Positions 20,592-28,961 of a stretch of 64,000 nt of DNA are shown here, piece by piece. Position 1 is the stretch's first letter. Every line of letters begins with the position of its first letter. A program made the translations under genes and the position numbers. Under the pieces are notes generated by a model that saw nothing but the letters and a program-made list of their open reading frames with translations, searched no databases and was not told where the DNA came from. This DNA comes from Bradyrhizobium sp. SZCCT0153 (lineage in GTDB: Bacteria; Pseudomonadota; Alphaproteobacteria; Rhizobiales; Xanthobacteraceae), in NCBI RefSeq assembly GCF_018129995.1, contig NZ_JAFCKS010000003.1, positions 496,001 through 560,000 on the forward strand, in the 5' to 3' direction.

Positions 20592-21875
20592 ATGAACAAG
20601 CTCGAAAACCCCATCGATTCCGACGTCGCTGGCCCCGCGCCCCGGCACAGGACCACCCAGGTCAAGGTCGGCGACGTCGCCGTCGGCGGCGGTGCGCCGA
20701 TCGTCGTGCAGTCGATGACCAACACCGACACCGCCGATATCGACGGCACCATCGCCCAGGTCGCAGCGCTCGCGCGCGCCGGATCCGAAATGGTCCGCAT
20801 CACGGTCGACCGCGAGGAGGCCGCTGCCGCCGTTCCGCACATCCGCGACGGCCTGCTCAAGCGAGGCATCACCACGCCTCTGATCGGCGACTTCCATTAT
20901 ATCGGCCACAAGCTGCTCGCCGCCTATCCGGCCTGCGCCGAGGCGCTCGCCAAATATCGCATCAATCCCGGCAATGTCGGCTTCAAGGACAAGCGCGACA
21001 CCCAGTTCGCCGACATCATCGAGATCGCGAACAAGAACAGCAAGCCGGTGCGCATCGGCGCCAATTGGGGCTCGCTCGACCAGGAACTGCTGACCAAGCT
21101 GATGGACGAGAACGCCGCGTCCGCCAACCCGCGCGACGTGCGCGCGGTGACGCGCGAGGCCATGGTGCAGTCCGCGCTGCTCTCGGCCGCGCGTGCCGAA
21201 GAGCTCGGCATGCCGAAGGACCGCATCATTCTGTCCGCAAAGGTCTCGGCGGTGCAGGATCTCATCGCGGTCTATCAGGATCTTGCCAGCCGCTCCGACT
21301 ATGCGATTCATCTCGGTCTGACCGAAGCCGGCATGGGCACCAAGGGCATCGTGGCGTCCTCGGCCGCGCTCGGCATCCTGCTGCAGCAGGGCATCGGCGA
21401 CACCATCCGCATCTCGCTGACCCCGGAGCCGGGCGGCGATCGCACCCGCGAGGTGCAGGTCGGCCAGGAGCTCTTGCAGACCATGGGTTTTCGCACCTTC
21501 GTGCCGCTGGTCGCGGCCTGCCCCGGTTGCGGCCGCACCACCTCGACCACGTTCCAGGAGCTGGCGCGCTCGATCCAGGATTTCATCCGCGACGAGATGC
21601 CGGCCTGGAAGACGAAATATCCCGGCGTGGAAGAACTCAACGTCGCGGTGATGGGTTGCATCGTCAACGGCCCCGGCGAATCCAAGCATGCCAATATCGG
21701 CATCTCGCTTCCGGGCACGGGCGAAGCGCCGGCCGCCCCGGTGTTCGTCGACGGCAAGAAGTTCCGCACGCTGCGCGGCCCGACCATCTCCGCCGACTTC
21801 AAGGCGCTCGTGATCGATTACATCGACCAGCGCTACGGCCAGGGCGCCAAGGTGCCGGTGACCGCGGCGGAGTGA
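20592..21875 (+). CDS. ispG: 4-hydroxy-3-methylbut-2-enyl diphosphate synthase
   Basis: 427-residue [4Fe-4S] enzyme of the MEP isoprenoid pathway, converting methylerythritol cyclodiphosphate to HMBPP. The N-terminal TIM-barrel part has [17 protein letters not shown] and [14 protein letters not shown], the C-terminal cluster domain has CPGCGRTT and [12 protein letters not shown] with the cluster cysteines. Start: ATG 20592 is chosen; a TTG three codons upstream is possible, and the Shine-Dalgarno sequence is weak either way. It lies 12 bases after the EamA gene. The ispA gene, also in the window, uses the products of this pathway. Confidence 0.96.
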   Translation: MNKLENPIDSDVAGPAPRHRTTQVKVGDVAVGGGAPIVVQSMTNTDTADIDGTIAQVAALARAGSEMVRITVDREEAAAAVPHIRDGLLKRGITTPLIGDFHYIGHKLLAAYPACAEALAKYRINPGNVGFKDKRDTQFADIIEIANKNSKPVRIGANWGSLDQELLTKLMDENAASANPRDVRAVTREAMVQSALLSAARAEELGMPKDRIILSAKVSAVQDLIAVYQDLASRSDYAIHLGLTEAGMGTKGIVASSAALGILLQQGIGDTIRISLTPEPGGDRTREVQVGQELLQTMGFRTFVPLVAACPGCGRTTSTTFQELARSIQDFIRDEMPAWKTKYPGVEELNVAVMGCIVNGPGESKHANIGISLPGTGEAPAAPVFVDGKKFRTLRGPTISADFKALVIDYIDQRYGQGAKVPVTAAE

Positions 21876-21908
21876 TTTCACTCAGCTGTAGCCCGCGCTC
21901 TGCTCGTC

Positions 21909-22035
21909 GCCCCCGCGAAGGCGGGGGCTCGTAACCACAGGCCGTTGTGGTTATGGTGAACTGTCACTCCGAATCATCGTCAAACCCAATTCTGCGGTTA
22001 TGGGTCCCGGGCTCGCGCTTTGCGCGCCCCGGGAC
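21909..22035. repeat. Cluster of three palindromic intergenic elements after ispG
   Basis: Three inverted repeats occur in sequence: GCCCCCGC-GAAG-GCGGGGGC at 21909-21928, TAACCACA / TGTGGTTA at 21932-21953, and GTCCCGGG ... CCCGGGAC at 22004-22035 around a GC-rich inner palindrome. The first could terminate ispG transcription. The last is the same element, in reverse orientation, as one end of the 153-bp palindromic unit at 48923-49075. These are dispersed repeats of the type common in Bradyrhizobium spacers. Confidence 0.75.
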
Positions 22036-22120
22036 GACGGCTGTGCTTGCAGCGCAGATTGCGTATCTGTCACCGCGCGCTACGATGGCTCTCAATCAAC
22101 AATGATTGGGAGCAACACCC

Positions 22121-23017
22121 ATGAGCTCACTCGCCGGCAAGCAGGGCCCGCGCTACCGCCACACGGCGGAAGACGGCACGCCTTACGAAACCATCGCGGT
22201 CGAAAAGCTGACCCCGATCATCGGCGCGGAAATATCCGGCGTAGACATCGGCAAGCTCGTCTCGGACGATGCCCGCTCCAACCGGCAGATGGACGAGATC
22301 CACCGCGCGCTGGCCGAAAACCTCGTCATCTTCTTGCGCGACCAGCACATCACGCCGCAGCAGCATCTCGCCTTCGGCCGCAAGTTCGGCGAGCTGCATT
22401 TCCATCCCGCCGCCCCGCACGAGGACGAAGACCCGGCGCTGATGAAGATCTATGCCGATGCGAACTCGCCGCGTGCCAATGGCGAGGGCTGGCATTCCGA
22501 CGTGTCCTGCGATCTCGAGCCGCCGATGGGATCGATCCTCTACATCAAGCAATGCCCGCCGCGCGGCGGCGACACGCTGTTCGCCAACATGTATGCGGCC
22601 TATGAGGCGCTGTCGGATCGGATGAAGGCCTATCTCGACGGGCTGACTGCGCTGCACGACGGCGAGCCGATCTATCGCGGGCTCTACGCCAATTACGGCG
22701 TCGCCGACCGTCCATCCTATCCGAGTGCCGAGCATCCCGTGGTGCGCACGCATCCGGTCACGGCTAAGAAGGCGCTCTACGTCAATCGCGGCTTCACCCG
22801 CCACATCAACGGCGTCCCGCGCGACGAGAGCGATGCGATGCTTGCCTACCTCTATCAGCACGCGGAAAACCCGCTATTCCAGTGCCGCTTCCGCTGGACC
22901 GAGAACGCCATCGCGTTCTGGGACAACCGCTGCACCCAGCACCGCGCAATGTGGGACTATTGGCCCCATACGCGGTCCGGCACGCGGGTGACGGTGAAGG
23001 GCGAGAGGCCGGTGTAG
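22121..23017 (+). CDS. TauD/TfdA-family 2-oxoglutarate-dependent dioxygenase
   Basis: 298-residue Fe(II)/2-oxoglutarate oxygenase. The metal triad is His125 and Asp127 (EGWHSDVSC) and His274 (CTQHRAMWDY); Arg285 (HTRSGTRV) would bind 2-oxoglutarate. The family oxidises taurine, alkyl sulfates, 2,4-D and similar compounds. The sulfonate-transporter remnant near the left end of the window is too distant to support taurine, and no transporter is next to this gene. ATG 22121 follows TTGGGAGCAAC; a TTG 15 bases upstream is the alternative. Substrate not assigned. Confidence 0.88.
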   Translation: MSSLAGKQGPRYRHTAEDGTPYETIAVEKLTPIIGAEISGVDIGKLVSDDARSNRQMDEIHRALAENLVIFLRDQHITPQQHLAFGRKFGELHFHPAAPHEDEDPALMKIYADANSPRANGEGWHSDVSCDLEPPMGSILYIKQCPPRGGDTLFANMYAAYEALSDRMKAYLDGLTALHDGEPIYRGLYANYGVADRPSYPSAEHPVVRTHPVTAKKALYVNRGFTRHINGVPRDESDAMLAYLYQHAENPLFQCRFRWTENAIAFWDNRCTQHRAMWDYWPHTRSGTRVTVKGERPV

Positions 23018-23089
23018 ACGCCGCTTCTTGCGTTGACGTCCTCCTGCTCCCGCGCCAATCTTCCCAAAAACAAATCGGGGGGATCAGCC

Positions 23090-24427
23090 ATGCTCCGAGC
23101 CGAGGACAACAAGTTCCTGACCGAGTCCGGCCCTGGAACGGGCATGGGCGAATTGTTGCGCCGCTTCTGGATTCCCGTGCTCCTGTCGAAGGAGCTTCCC
23201 GAACCCGATAGCGAGCCGAAGAAGATCATCGTCCTCGGCGAGGAGCTGCTCGCCTTCCGCGACTCACGCGGCGTCGTCGGAATCATCGATCAGTACTGCC
23301 CGCATCGCGGCGCCAATCTCTGGCTCGGGCGCAATGAAGAATGCGGCATCCGCTGCGTCTATCACGGCTGGAAGTTCGATACCGAAGGTCGCTGCGTCGA
23401 CATGCCGACCTCCTATCCCGATCTCAACGCCAAGGATCTCATCCGCATCAAGTCCTATCCGGTGCGCGAATGGGGCGAGATGATCTGGGCCTATATGGGC
23501 CCCGCGAATGCGATGCCCGAGCTGCCCGATCTGGAGATGGCGCTGCTGCCGGCCTCGCACCGCTACGTCAGCAAGAAATGGCAGGATTGCAACTGGGTGC
23601 AGGCGCTGGAAGGCTCGATCGACACCGCGCACTTCACCTTCGCGCATCTCTCCTTCGACAAGGAGGAGAACGAGATTCTGGACATCAAGAAGCATTTCGT
23701 GAACCCGATCGCGCGGATGTCGAGCGATCACATGCGCTGGATCGCGGAGGACCCGCGGCCGGTGATCAAGATCGCCCCGCACGACGCCGGCCTCACCATC
23801 GCAGGCGGCCGGCTCACCGGCGGCGACAACATCTACTGGCGCATCGCGCAGTTCCTGATGCCGTTCCACGCCTATGCGCCGAGCGCGATGCCGGGCGAGA
23901 ACATCTTTGGCCAGACCTTCGTTCCGGTCACGGACACCAATTGCTGGATCTACACTTATGCCTGGAATCCGGATCGTCCACTGACGCAAGCCGAGCGCGA
24001 CGCCTTCGACCGAGGCAATGGCGTGATCGCGGAAGTCGACGACAATTACGTTCCACTGCGTCACAAGGGCAACGACTATCTGATCGACCGCAAGCTGCAG
24101 AAGACCAGGAGCTATACCGGCATCAAGGGCGTCTCCGAACAGGACGCCGCCGTGCAGGATAGTCAGGGCCCGATTGCCGACCGCACCCGTGAGCATCTCG
24201 GCCCGACCGATCTCGGCATCATGCATTTCCGCAAGACAGTGATGGAGCTGGCGCGTGCGCTCCAGCAGGGCGTGCCGCCGCCGCAGGCTGCGCATCAGGA
24301 TCGCTACGCCGTGCGCTCCGGCGCCTGCGTCACCAGCAAGGCCAAGGACCTGCCCGCGGTGATGCTGGAACGCTTTGGCGACGTCGCGGGATTCGTCGGC
24401 CACCCCAGGATTGCGGCAGCGGAGTAG
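23090..24427 (+). CDS. Rieske non-heme iron oxygenase alpha subunit (phthalate dioxygenase-like)
   Basis: 445-residue terminal oxygenase. The Rieske cluster ligands are Cys70/His72 (YCPHRGANLW) and Cys89/His92 (RCVYHGWKF). The catalytic iron motif DTAHFTFAH gives D178, H181 and H186. The layout matches the phthalate 4,5-dioxygenase-type oxygenases, which need a separate FMN/ferredoxin reductase; no reductase gene is adjacent. The first in-frame ATG after CGGGGGGATC is used. It directly follows the TauD-like gene (72 bases), so the two oxygenases may act on related compounds, but this is inference. Confidence 0.88.
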   Translation: MLRAEDNKFLTESGPGTGMGELLRRFWIPVLLSKELPEPDSEPKKIIVLGEELLAFRDSRGVVGIIDQYCPHRGANLWLGRNEECGIRCVYHGWKFDTEGRCVDMPTSYPDLNAKDLIRIKSYPVREWGEMIWAYMGPANAMPELPDLEMALLPASHRYVSKKWQDCNWVQALEGSIDTAHFTFAHLSFDKEENEILDIKKHFVNPIARMSSDHMRWIAEDPRPVIKIAPHDAGLTIAGGRLTGGDNIYWRIAQFLMPFHAYAPSAMPGENIFGQTFVPVTDTNCWIYTYAWNPDRPLTQAERDAFDRGNGVIAEVDDNYVPLRHKGNDYLIDRKLQKTRSYTGIKGVSEQDAAVQDSQGPIADRTREHLGPTDLGIMHFRKTVMELARALQQGVPPPQAAHQDRYAVRSGACVTSKAKDLPAVMLERFGDVAGFVGHPRIAAAE

Positions 24428-24430
24428 GAC

Positions 24431-25243
24431 TTGAGGCGATCGCGGAGCATCATCGCAATTCTCGTCTCGCCGCTCGTCGCGTCGATCGTGCTGTCGCCGC
24501 TCGGCAGCGGTCAAGCCGTTGCGCTGCGAAAAATGGTAAAACCGAAGCCGACGCAATCCGCGGCCAAATGCGAGATGTCGAAATTCCGGATCGTCGTGGA
24601 TGTCGGGCACACGCCGGACTCCTACGGCGCGTTGAGCGCGCGCAACGACACGGAGTTCGGCTTCAATTTCCGGCTTGCAAGGTTGATCACGGGCAAGCTC
24701 AAGTCCGAAGGCTTTGGCGCAACCCGCCTGCTCGTCACGGACGGCAAGGCGCGGCCGAGCCTGTTCAAGCGCGTCAGTGCCGCGAATGACGGCCGGGCCG
24801 ATCTCTTCCTGTCGATCCATCACGATTCGGTGCCGGACAAGCTGCTCGAGACGTGGGAGTTCGATGGCGCGAACAGCTATTTCAGCGACCGGTTTTCAGG
24901 CCATTCGCTGTTCGTGTCGGAGCGGAATCCGCACTTCGCCACCAGCCTGATGCTGGCCCGGATGATCGGCAGGCAGTTGAAGGAGCAGGGACTGCATTAT
25001 GCCAGCCAATACACCCTGCCGGTGATGGGCCGCTACCGGCGTCAGCTGCTCGACAAGGATGTCGGCGTCTACCGTTACGACGGGCTCGTCGTGCTGTCGC
25101 AAACCCGCAGCGCCGCCGTGCTGCTGGAGGCCGGCTCGATCATCAACCGCGACGAGGAAATGACGATGAACTCGCAGGAGCGACAGGACCAGATTGCGGA
25201 CGCCGTGGCGGTAGCGGCGCGGGAGTTTTGCGGGAAGCGGTAG
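24431..25243 (+). CDS. N-acetylmuramoyl-L-alanine amidase (amidase_3)
   Basis: 270-residue exported zinc amidase that cuts the amide between MurNAc and the stem peptide. A signal peptide-like N-terminus (SIIAILVSPLVASIVLSPLG) precedes the catalytic domain. Zinc ligands and catalytic residues are seen in VVDVGHTPDSYG (His), TEFGFN (Glu), SIHHDSV (His) and VLLEAGSI (catalytic Glu). The gene starts with TTG at 24431, three bases after the Rieske stop, and its GGAG ribosome binding site overlaps that stop codon; translation of the two is likely coupled although their functions differ. Confidence 0.85.
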   Translation: MRRSRSIIAILVSPLVASIVLSPLGSGQAVALRKMVKPKPTQSAAKCEMSKFRIVVDVGHTPDSYGALSARNDTEFGFNFRLARLITGKLKSEGFGATRLLVTDGKARPSLFKRVSAANDGRADLFLSIHHDSVPDKLLETWEFDGANSYFSDRFSGHSLFVSERNPHFATSLMLARMIGRQLKEQGLHYASQYTLPVMGRYRRQLLDKDVGVYRYDGLVVLSQTRSAAVLLEAGSIINRDEEMTMNSQERQDQIADAVAVAAREFCGKR

Positions 25244-25268
25244 TCGGTTTTGCTTGCGATGACAGAAG

Positions 25269-26879
25269 CTACAGCGGTGTCCCCCGATACTCCCGGTTCG
25301 CCAAACTCGCTTCCTCCAGATCCAGATCGCGCTCGATCCGCCGACGCGTCTCGTCGGTGATCTGGCCGTCGCGCAGCAGGTCGTGGATGAATTTGCGCTC
25401 GGCGGCGATCAGGTCGCGGGTCAGCGCGGTGCCGGCGGTGGAAACGTCATGGTGGGTGGGATCGAGCGAATCGGGAAGCTGGTTGACGCGGATCTCGTGG
25501 CGCGCGCGCAGGAGCCGCATCACCTCGTCCGACACGTCCTTTTCCCCGGTCAGCGCGTCGAGCGACTTCAGCGCCGCGTCGAGGGCCTGGCGCCGGGCCG
25601 CGATTTCGGCCTCGTGCTCGGCGACATGCTCGTTGCGGCCGGCGTCCGCGACGCCGAGCCAGCCCACCACCGGTGGCAGCGTCAAGCCGACCCCGATCAG
25701 CGTGACGAAAATGACGCCGAAGGCGACGAACAGGATCAGGTCGCGAAACGGAAACGCCTCGCCGCCCGGCAGCGTGAACGGCAGCGCCAGCGCTGCCGCC
25801 AGCGACACGGCGCCGCGCACGCCGGTGAACGCGAGCACGAACGGCCATTGCCATGGCGGCGACGGGTCGCGCGCGCGCAGCGACTTGCTGAGCATCCGCG
25901 GCAGATAGGTCGCGGGATAGAGCCAGGCGAAGCGTGCGATCACGACGACCGCCAGCACCACGGCGGTCGCGATCATGATGTCGTCGAGCGGAAACGCCTT
26001 CGACTTCTCGTAGAGCGCGCGCATCTGGAATCCGGTGAGCAGGAACAGCAAGCCCTCGATGAGATAGATCACGAGGTCCCAGAAGAAGATGCCTTGCAGC
26101 CGGGTCGATGCCGAGATCAGCAGCGGGCCGTTCCAGCTCACATAGAGGCCGCAGGCGACCGTGGCGATCACGCCGGAGCCGCCGAGATGCTCGGGCAGCC
26201 AGTAGGAGACGTAGGGCGTGATCAGCGACAGTGTCAGCTCGACCTGTGGATCCCCCGACCATTTGCGGAAGCGCAAGGAGAGCCAGCCGACGCCGATGCC
26301 GAAGGCGATCTCGCCGGCGATAATGAGCAGAAACTCGCCGCCCGCCAGAGGCAGCGAGAAATTCCCGACCATGATCGCGGCGAGCGCGAAGCGGTAGAGG
26401 ATCAGCGCGGTGGCGTCGTTGGCGAGCCCTTCGCCTTCGAGGATGACCATGAGCCTGCGCGGCAGGTGCAGTCGCCGCGCGATTGCGAGCGGCGCCACCA
26501 CGTCCGGCGGCGCGACGATGGCCCCCAGCAGGAATCCGACCGTCCAGGGCAGCCCGATCATATAATGAGTGGCGGCCGCCACCAGTGCTGCGGTGAAGAT
26601 CACCGCGCCGACCGCGAGCAGCACGATCGGGCGCAGATTGTTCCTGAACTCGCGCCAGCTCATGGCGACGCTGGCCGAGTAGATCAGCGGCGGCAGCACC
26701 ATCAGCAGCACCAGTTCCGGCGGCAGTTCGACCGGCGGCATGCCCGGCACGAAGGCGAGGCCGACGCCGGAGAGCATCAGGAGAATGGCGGGCGCAATGT
26801 TGAAGCGGCGCGCGACAAGTGCCGTGCCCGCCAGCACGGCGAGCAGGATGAGAAAGGTCTGAAATTTAGCGGCGATCAT
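25269..26879 (-). CDS. Na+/H+ antiporter of the CPA1 (NhaP/NHE) family
   Basis: 536-residue protein with about 12 membrane segments followed by a hydrophilic cytoplasmic tail of about 130 residues. The ion-binding Asn-Asp pair is in EGEGLANDATALILYRF, and FLLGAIVAPPDVVAPLAIAR carries the conserved TM4-type PPD. The tail (after LGVADAGRNEHVAEHEAEIA) is charged and partly helical, as in NhaP-type regulators of pH. The beta-lactamase gene lies just upstream on the same strand (45 bases), so they may be cotranscribed. Confidence 0.9.
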   Translation of the reverse strand: MIAAKFQTFLILLAVLAGTALVARRFNIAPAILLMLSGVGLAFVPGMPPVELPPELVLLMVLPPLIYSASVAMSWREFRNNLRPIVLLAVGAVIFTAALVAAATHYMIGLPWTVGFLLGAIVAPPDVVAPLAIARRLHLPRRLMVILEGEGLANDATALILYRFALAAIMVGNFSLPLAGGEFLLIIAGEIAFGIGVGWLSLRFRKWSGDPQVELTLSLITPYVSYWLPEHLGGSGVIATVACGLYVSWNGPLLISASTRLQGIFFWDLVIYLIEGLLFLLTGFQMRALYEKSKAFPLDDIMIATAVVLAVVVIARFAWLYPATYLPRMLSKSLRARDPSPPWQWPFVLAFTGVRGAVSLAAALALPFTLPGGEAFPFRDLILFVAFGVIFVTLIGVGLTLPPVVGWLGVADAGRNEHVAEHEAEIAARRQALDAALKSLDALTGEKDVSDEVMRLLRARHEIRVNQLPDSLDPTHHDVSTAGTALTRDLIAAERKFIHDLLRDGQITDETRRRIERDLDLEEASLANREYRGTPL

Positions 26880-26924
26880 GGCCTGTCTTGGCCCGGAAGC
26901 AACCGCAAGGTCAATGCGCGCGGC

Positions 26925-27782
26925 TCACGCCAGCCGCTCGGCCACCATGCGGCCGATGCGGGCGAACACGGCTTCGATCCGTGCCGCACTCGGCGTGCCG
27001 CCCTGGGTATAGGCCACGATCAGGACCGGTGTATCCGGCTTGGGCCAGACCACCGCGATATCGCCCGAGGCGTCCTTGCCGTTGTTGCCGGTCTTGTCGC
27101 CGATCTTCCAGCTCGCGGGGAGCCCGCCGCGCAGCCGGTTCGCGCCGGTCTTGCAGCCCACCATCCATTCGGTGAGTTGAGCACGCGAGGCCGGCGACAG
27201 CGCCTCGCCCGTCACCAGCCGGCGCAGATTGCCGGCCATCGCCACCGGCGTCGTCGTGTCATGGGGATCGCCCGGCGGGGAACGGTTGAGCTCGGGCTCG
27301 TTGTGGTCGAGCCGCGAGGTGGCGTCGCCAAGCGACCGCCAGAACGCGGTGAGTGCGGCCGGACCGCCGATCCGCGCCAGCAGCAAATTGGCACAGGTGT
27401 TGTCGCTGAGCTCGATGATCGCCTTGCACATGTCGGCGACCGACATCGCACGGGCCGCGAGATTCTGCTTGGCGACCGGCGCGTAGTCCAGAAGATCGGC
27501 CTGGCCGTAAGGGATCATGGCCGCAAGCTGCTCCTCGCCGCGATCGACCCGCGCCAGCACGCAGGCCGCGAGCGAGGCCTTGAAGGTCGAGCACATGACG
27601 AACCGCTCGTCGGCGCGCCAGGCGATCGTCGCGCCGGTCGCAAGGTTCTCCGCATAGACCCCGATCCGGCCGCCGCTGTCGCGCTCATAGGCCTCGAGTT
27701 CCGGCAGCGTCTCCGCGGCGAGCGCGGGAGAGGCGGCAAACCAGCACAGCGAGGCGAGCAGAGAACGGCGGTCGAGAGGCAT
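26925..27782 (-). CDS. Class A beta-lactamase
   Basis: 285-residue serine beta-lactamase, complete. Ambler motifs: Ser65-x-x-Lys68 (CSTFK), Ser126-Asp-Asn (LSDN), Glu162...Asn166 (EPELN) and Lys230-Thr-Gly (GDKTGNN). Cys74 and Cys119 stand at the positions of the C77-C123 disulfide of TEM-type enzymes. The N-terminus LDRRSLLASLCWFAA followed by SPALAA suggests a twin-arginine or Sec signal. The longer open frame to 27884 is rejected because ATG 27782 is preceded by CTCAAAAGG. No AmpR-like regulator is adjacent. Substrate range cannot be read from sequence. Confidence 0.93.
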   Translation of the reverse strand: MPLDRRSLLASLCWFAASPALAAETLPELEAYERDSGGRIGVYAENLATGATIAWRADERFVMCSTFKASLAACVLARVDRGEEQLAAMIPYGQADLLDYAPVAKQNLAARAMSVADMCKAIIELSDNTCANLLLARIGGPAALTAFWRSLGDATSRLDHNEPELNRSPPGDPHDTTTPVAMAGNLRRLVTGEALSPASRAQLTEWMVGCKTGANRLRGGLPASWKIGDKTGNNGKDASGDIAVVWPKPDTPVLIVAYTQGGTPSAARIEAVFARIGRMVAERLA

Positions 27783-27880
27783 GGGGGGCCTTTTGAGAGA
27801 GACGGGCAGGTGGAGATGCGGTGTGCACGCCATCCGTGCAACGAGTGCGCCCGATTTCGGGCAACGAAAGATCAGGCCCC

Positions 27881-28255
27881 TCATTCCCTCAGGTCATACC
27901 GATAAGACTTGGACACGATCTGCCAGCCGTCGGCGAGCTTCATCGCCACCAGATAGTCGGTGAAAAACCGCGGCGGCAACTGGCACCGGACCTTGATGAA
28001 GGCGGTCTTGTCGTCCGAACGGTCGATGGTGACGATGAAATCCTCGCGCGGCTTGCCTTCGGCCTTGCCGGAGGGACGCTTGCGGACGCGGTCGAGCCAG
28101 TCGGGCACGGTCAGCACCTGGAGCTCGCCCTTCTCGACCCAGCGTAAATCGGCGGAGGGATGAAAGATGGCGCCGAGCTTTTCGGCGTCGCCTTCGTAAA
28201 GTCCGTCGAAATAGGATTGCACGACGGCTTCGACGCCCGAACGGTTCTGGCTCAT
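27881..28255 (-). CDS. NTF2-like / lumazine-binding-like small protein
   Basis: 124-residue protein with the cone-shaped SnoaL/NTF2 fold: the N-terminal helix GVEAVVQSYFDGLYEGDAEKL, then IFHPSADLRWVEKGELQ, and the C-terminal strand MKLADGWQIVSKSYRYDLRE. The family includes polyketide cyclases, isomerases and proteins of unknown role; the variant with this C-terminal KLADGWQIVSKSY is annotated as putative lumazine-binding. No catalytic residues can be assigned. It lies upstream of the beta-lactamase on the same strand with a 98-base gap. Confidence 0.75.
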   Translation of the reverse strand: MSQNRSGVEAVVQSYFDGLYEGDAEKLGAIFHPSADLRWVEKGELQVLTVPDWLDRVRKRPSGKAEGKPREDFIVTIDRSDDKTAFIKVRCQLPPRFFTDYLVAMKLADGWQIVSKSYRYDLRE

Positions 28256-28348
28256 GGGTCATCCCTTTGAATGATGGCTCGGGGTGAACTTAGTCGTACA
28301 TGTCAAAATGCGCTATGGTGTCCGTACCATTTGCGCAAGGACGCTGTG

Positions 28349-28777
28349 ATGACCGGATCAGAGAATGCGAACGCTCCCATCCTGACCGGCGAATGCTATT
28401 GCCGCGCGGTGCGCTACGAGGTGGCTGACGCGTTCTCCTATGCGATGAACTGCCACTGCTCGAATTGCCGCCGCACCACCGGCGCCGCCTTCAAGCCGTT
28501 CGCCGGGATCGAGCGGAGCAAGCTGCGCATCGTCAGGGGTGAGGACCAGCGCACCATCTATGGTGACGACACCACCCATGACGCCCACTGTGCTCGCTGC
28601 GGCTCGCTGCTTTATTCCCGGGTGCGCGAGGGAAAATGGGTCCATGTCGCCATGGGAACCCTGGTCGATGCCCCCTCGATCCGGCCGGGCGCCCACATTT
28701 TCGTGGGCTCGAAGGCGCCCTGGCACGAAATTACAGACGAGCTACCGCAATATCGGGGGCATATTGGAGATGGCTGA
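28349..28777 (+). CDS. GFA-family (glutathione-dependent formaldehyde-activating-like) zinc protein
   Basis: 142-residue GFA-fold protein. Cysteines that bind the structural and catalytic zinc are in TGECYCRAVRYE, NCHCSNCRR and CARCGSLLY, the usual CxC...CHCxxC...CxxC plan. The founding member was proposed to form S-hydroxymethylglutathione, but most family members have no known reaction. ATG 28349 follows AAGGACGCTGTG; the longer open frame is rejected. It is divergent from the NTF2-like gene. Confidence 0.85.
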   Translation: MTGSENANAPILTGECYCRAVRYEVADAFSYAMNCHCSNCRRTTGAAFKPFAGIERSKLRIVRGEDQRTIYGDDTTHDAHCARCGSLLYSRVREGKWVHVAMGTLVDAPSIRPGAHIFVGSKAPWHEITDELPQYRGHIGDG

Positions 28778-28835
28778 GGGAACCCGGCCCGCGCGTGCGC
28801 CCGTCAGCGAACCCCGGCAGGGCTGGCACGACAAA

Positions 28836-28851
28836 CAAAAGGGGCCTTTTG
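28836..28851 (+). terminator. Possible terminator hairpin after the GFA gene
   Basis: CAAAAGG-GG-CCTTTTG, a 7-bp palindrome, lies 59 bases after the GFA stop. The right arm supplies a T-run, so it could end transcription. The very short loop makes this weak. Confidence 0.35.
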
Positions 28852-28961
28852 CGGCACCCCGCGGGCGCGGCCTTCGTGACCTCCATCACAAGCACCCGCG
28901 CCGGAACTTGCTAAAGCGATCCCAAGGGGGCCCGTACGGCCCTGAACTCGGAAGTCGTGTC

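Noticed and set aside
19632..21881. 749-codon open frame on the minus strand
   Set aside because: It is antisense to the EamA and ispG genes, both with clear motifs. Its product is His/Arg/Gly-rich low-complexity sequence typical of antisense of GC-rich codons.
22121..23017. Taurine dioxygenase function linked to the sulfonate-transporter remnant
   Set aside because: The two are 20 kb apart and no sulfonate transporter or regulator is near the TauD-like gene.
26880..28260. Beta-lactamase region as a recently acquired resistance island
   Set aside because: No transposase, integrase, att site or composition shift was seen; the gene has the same codon bias as its neighbours.
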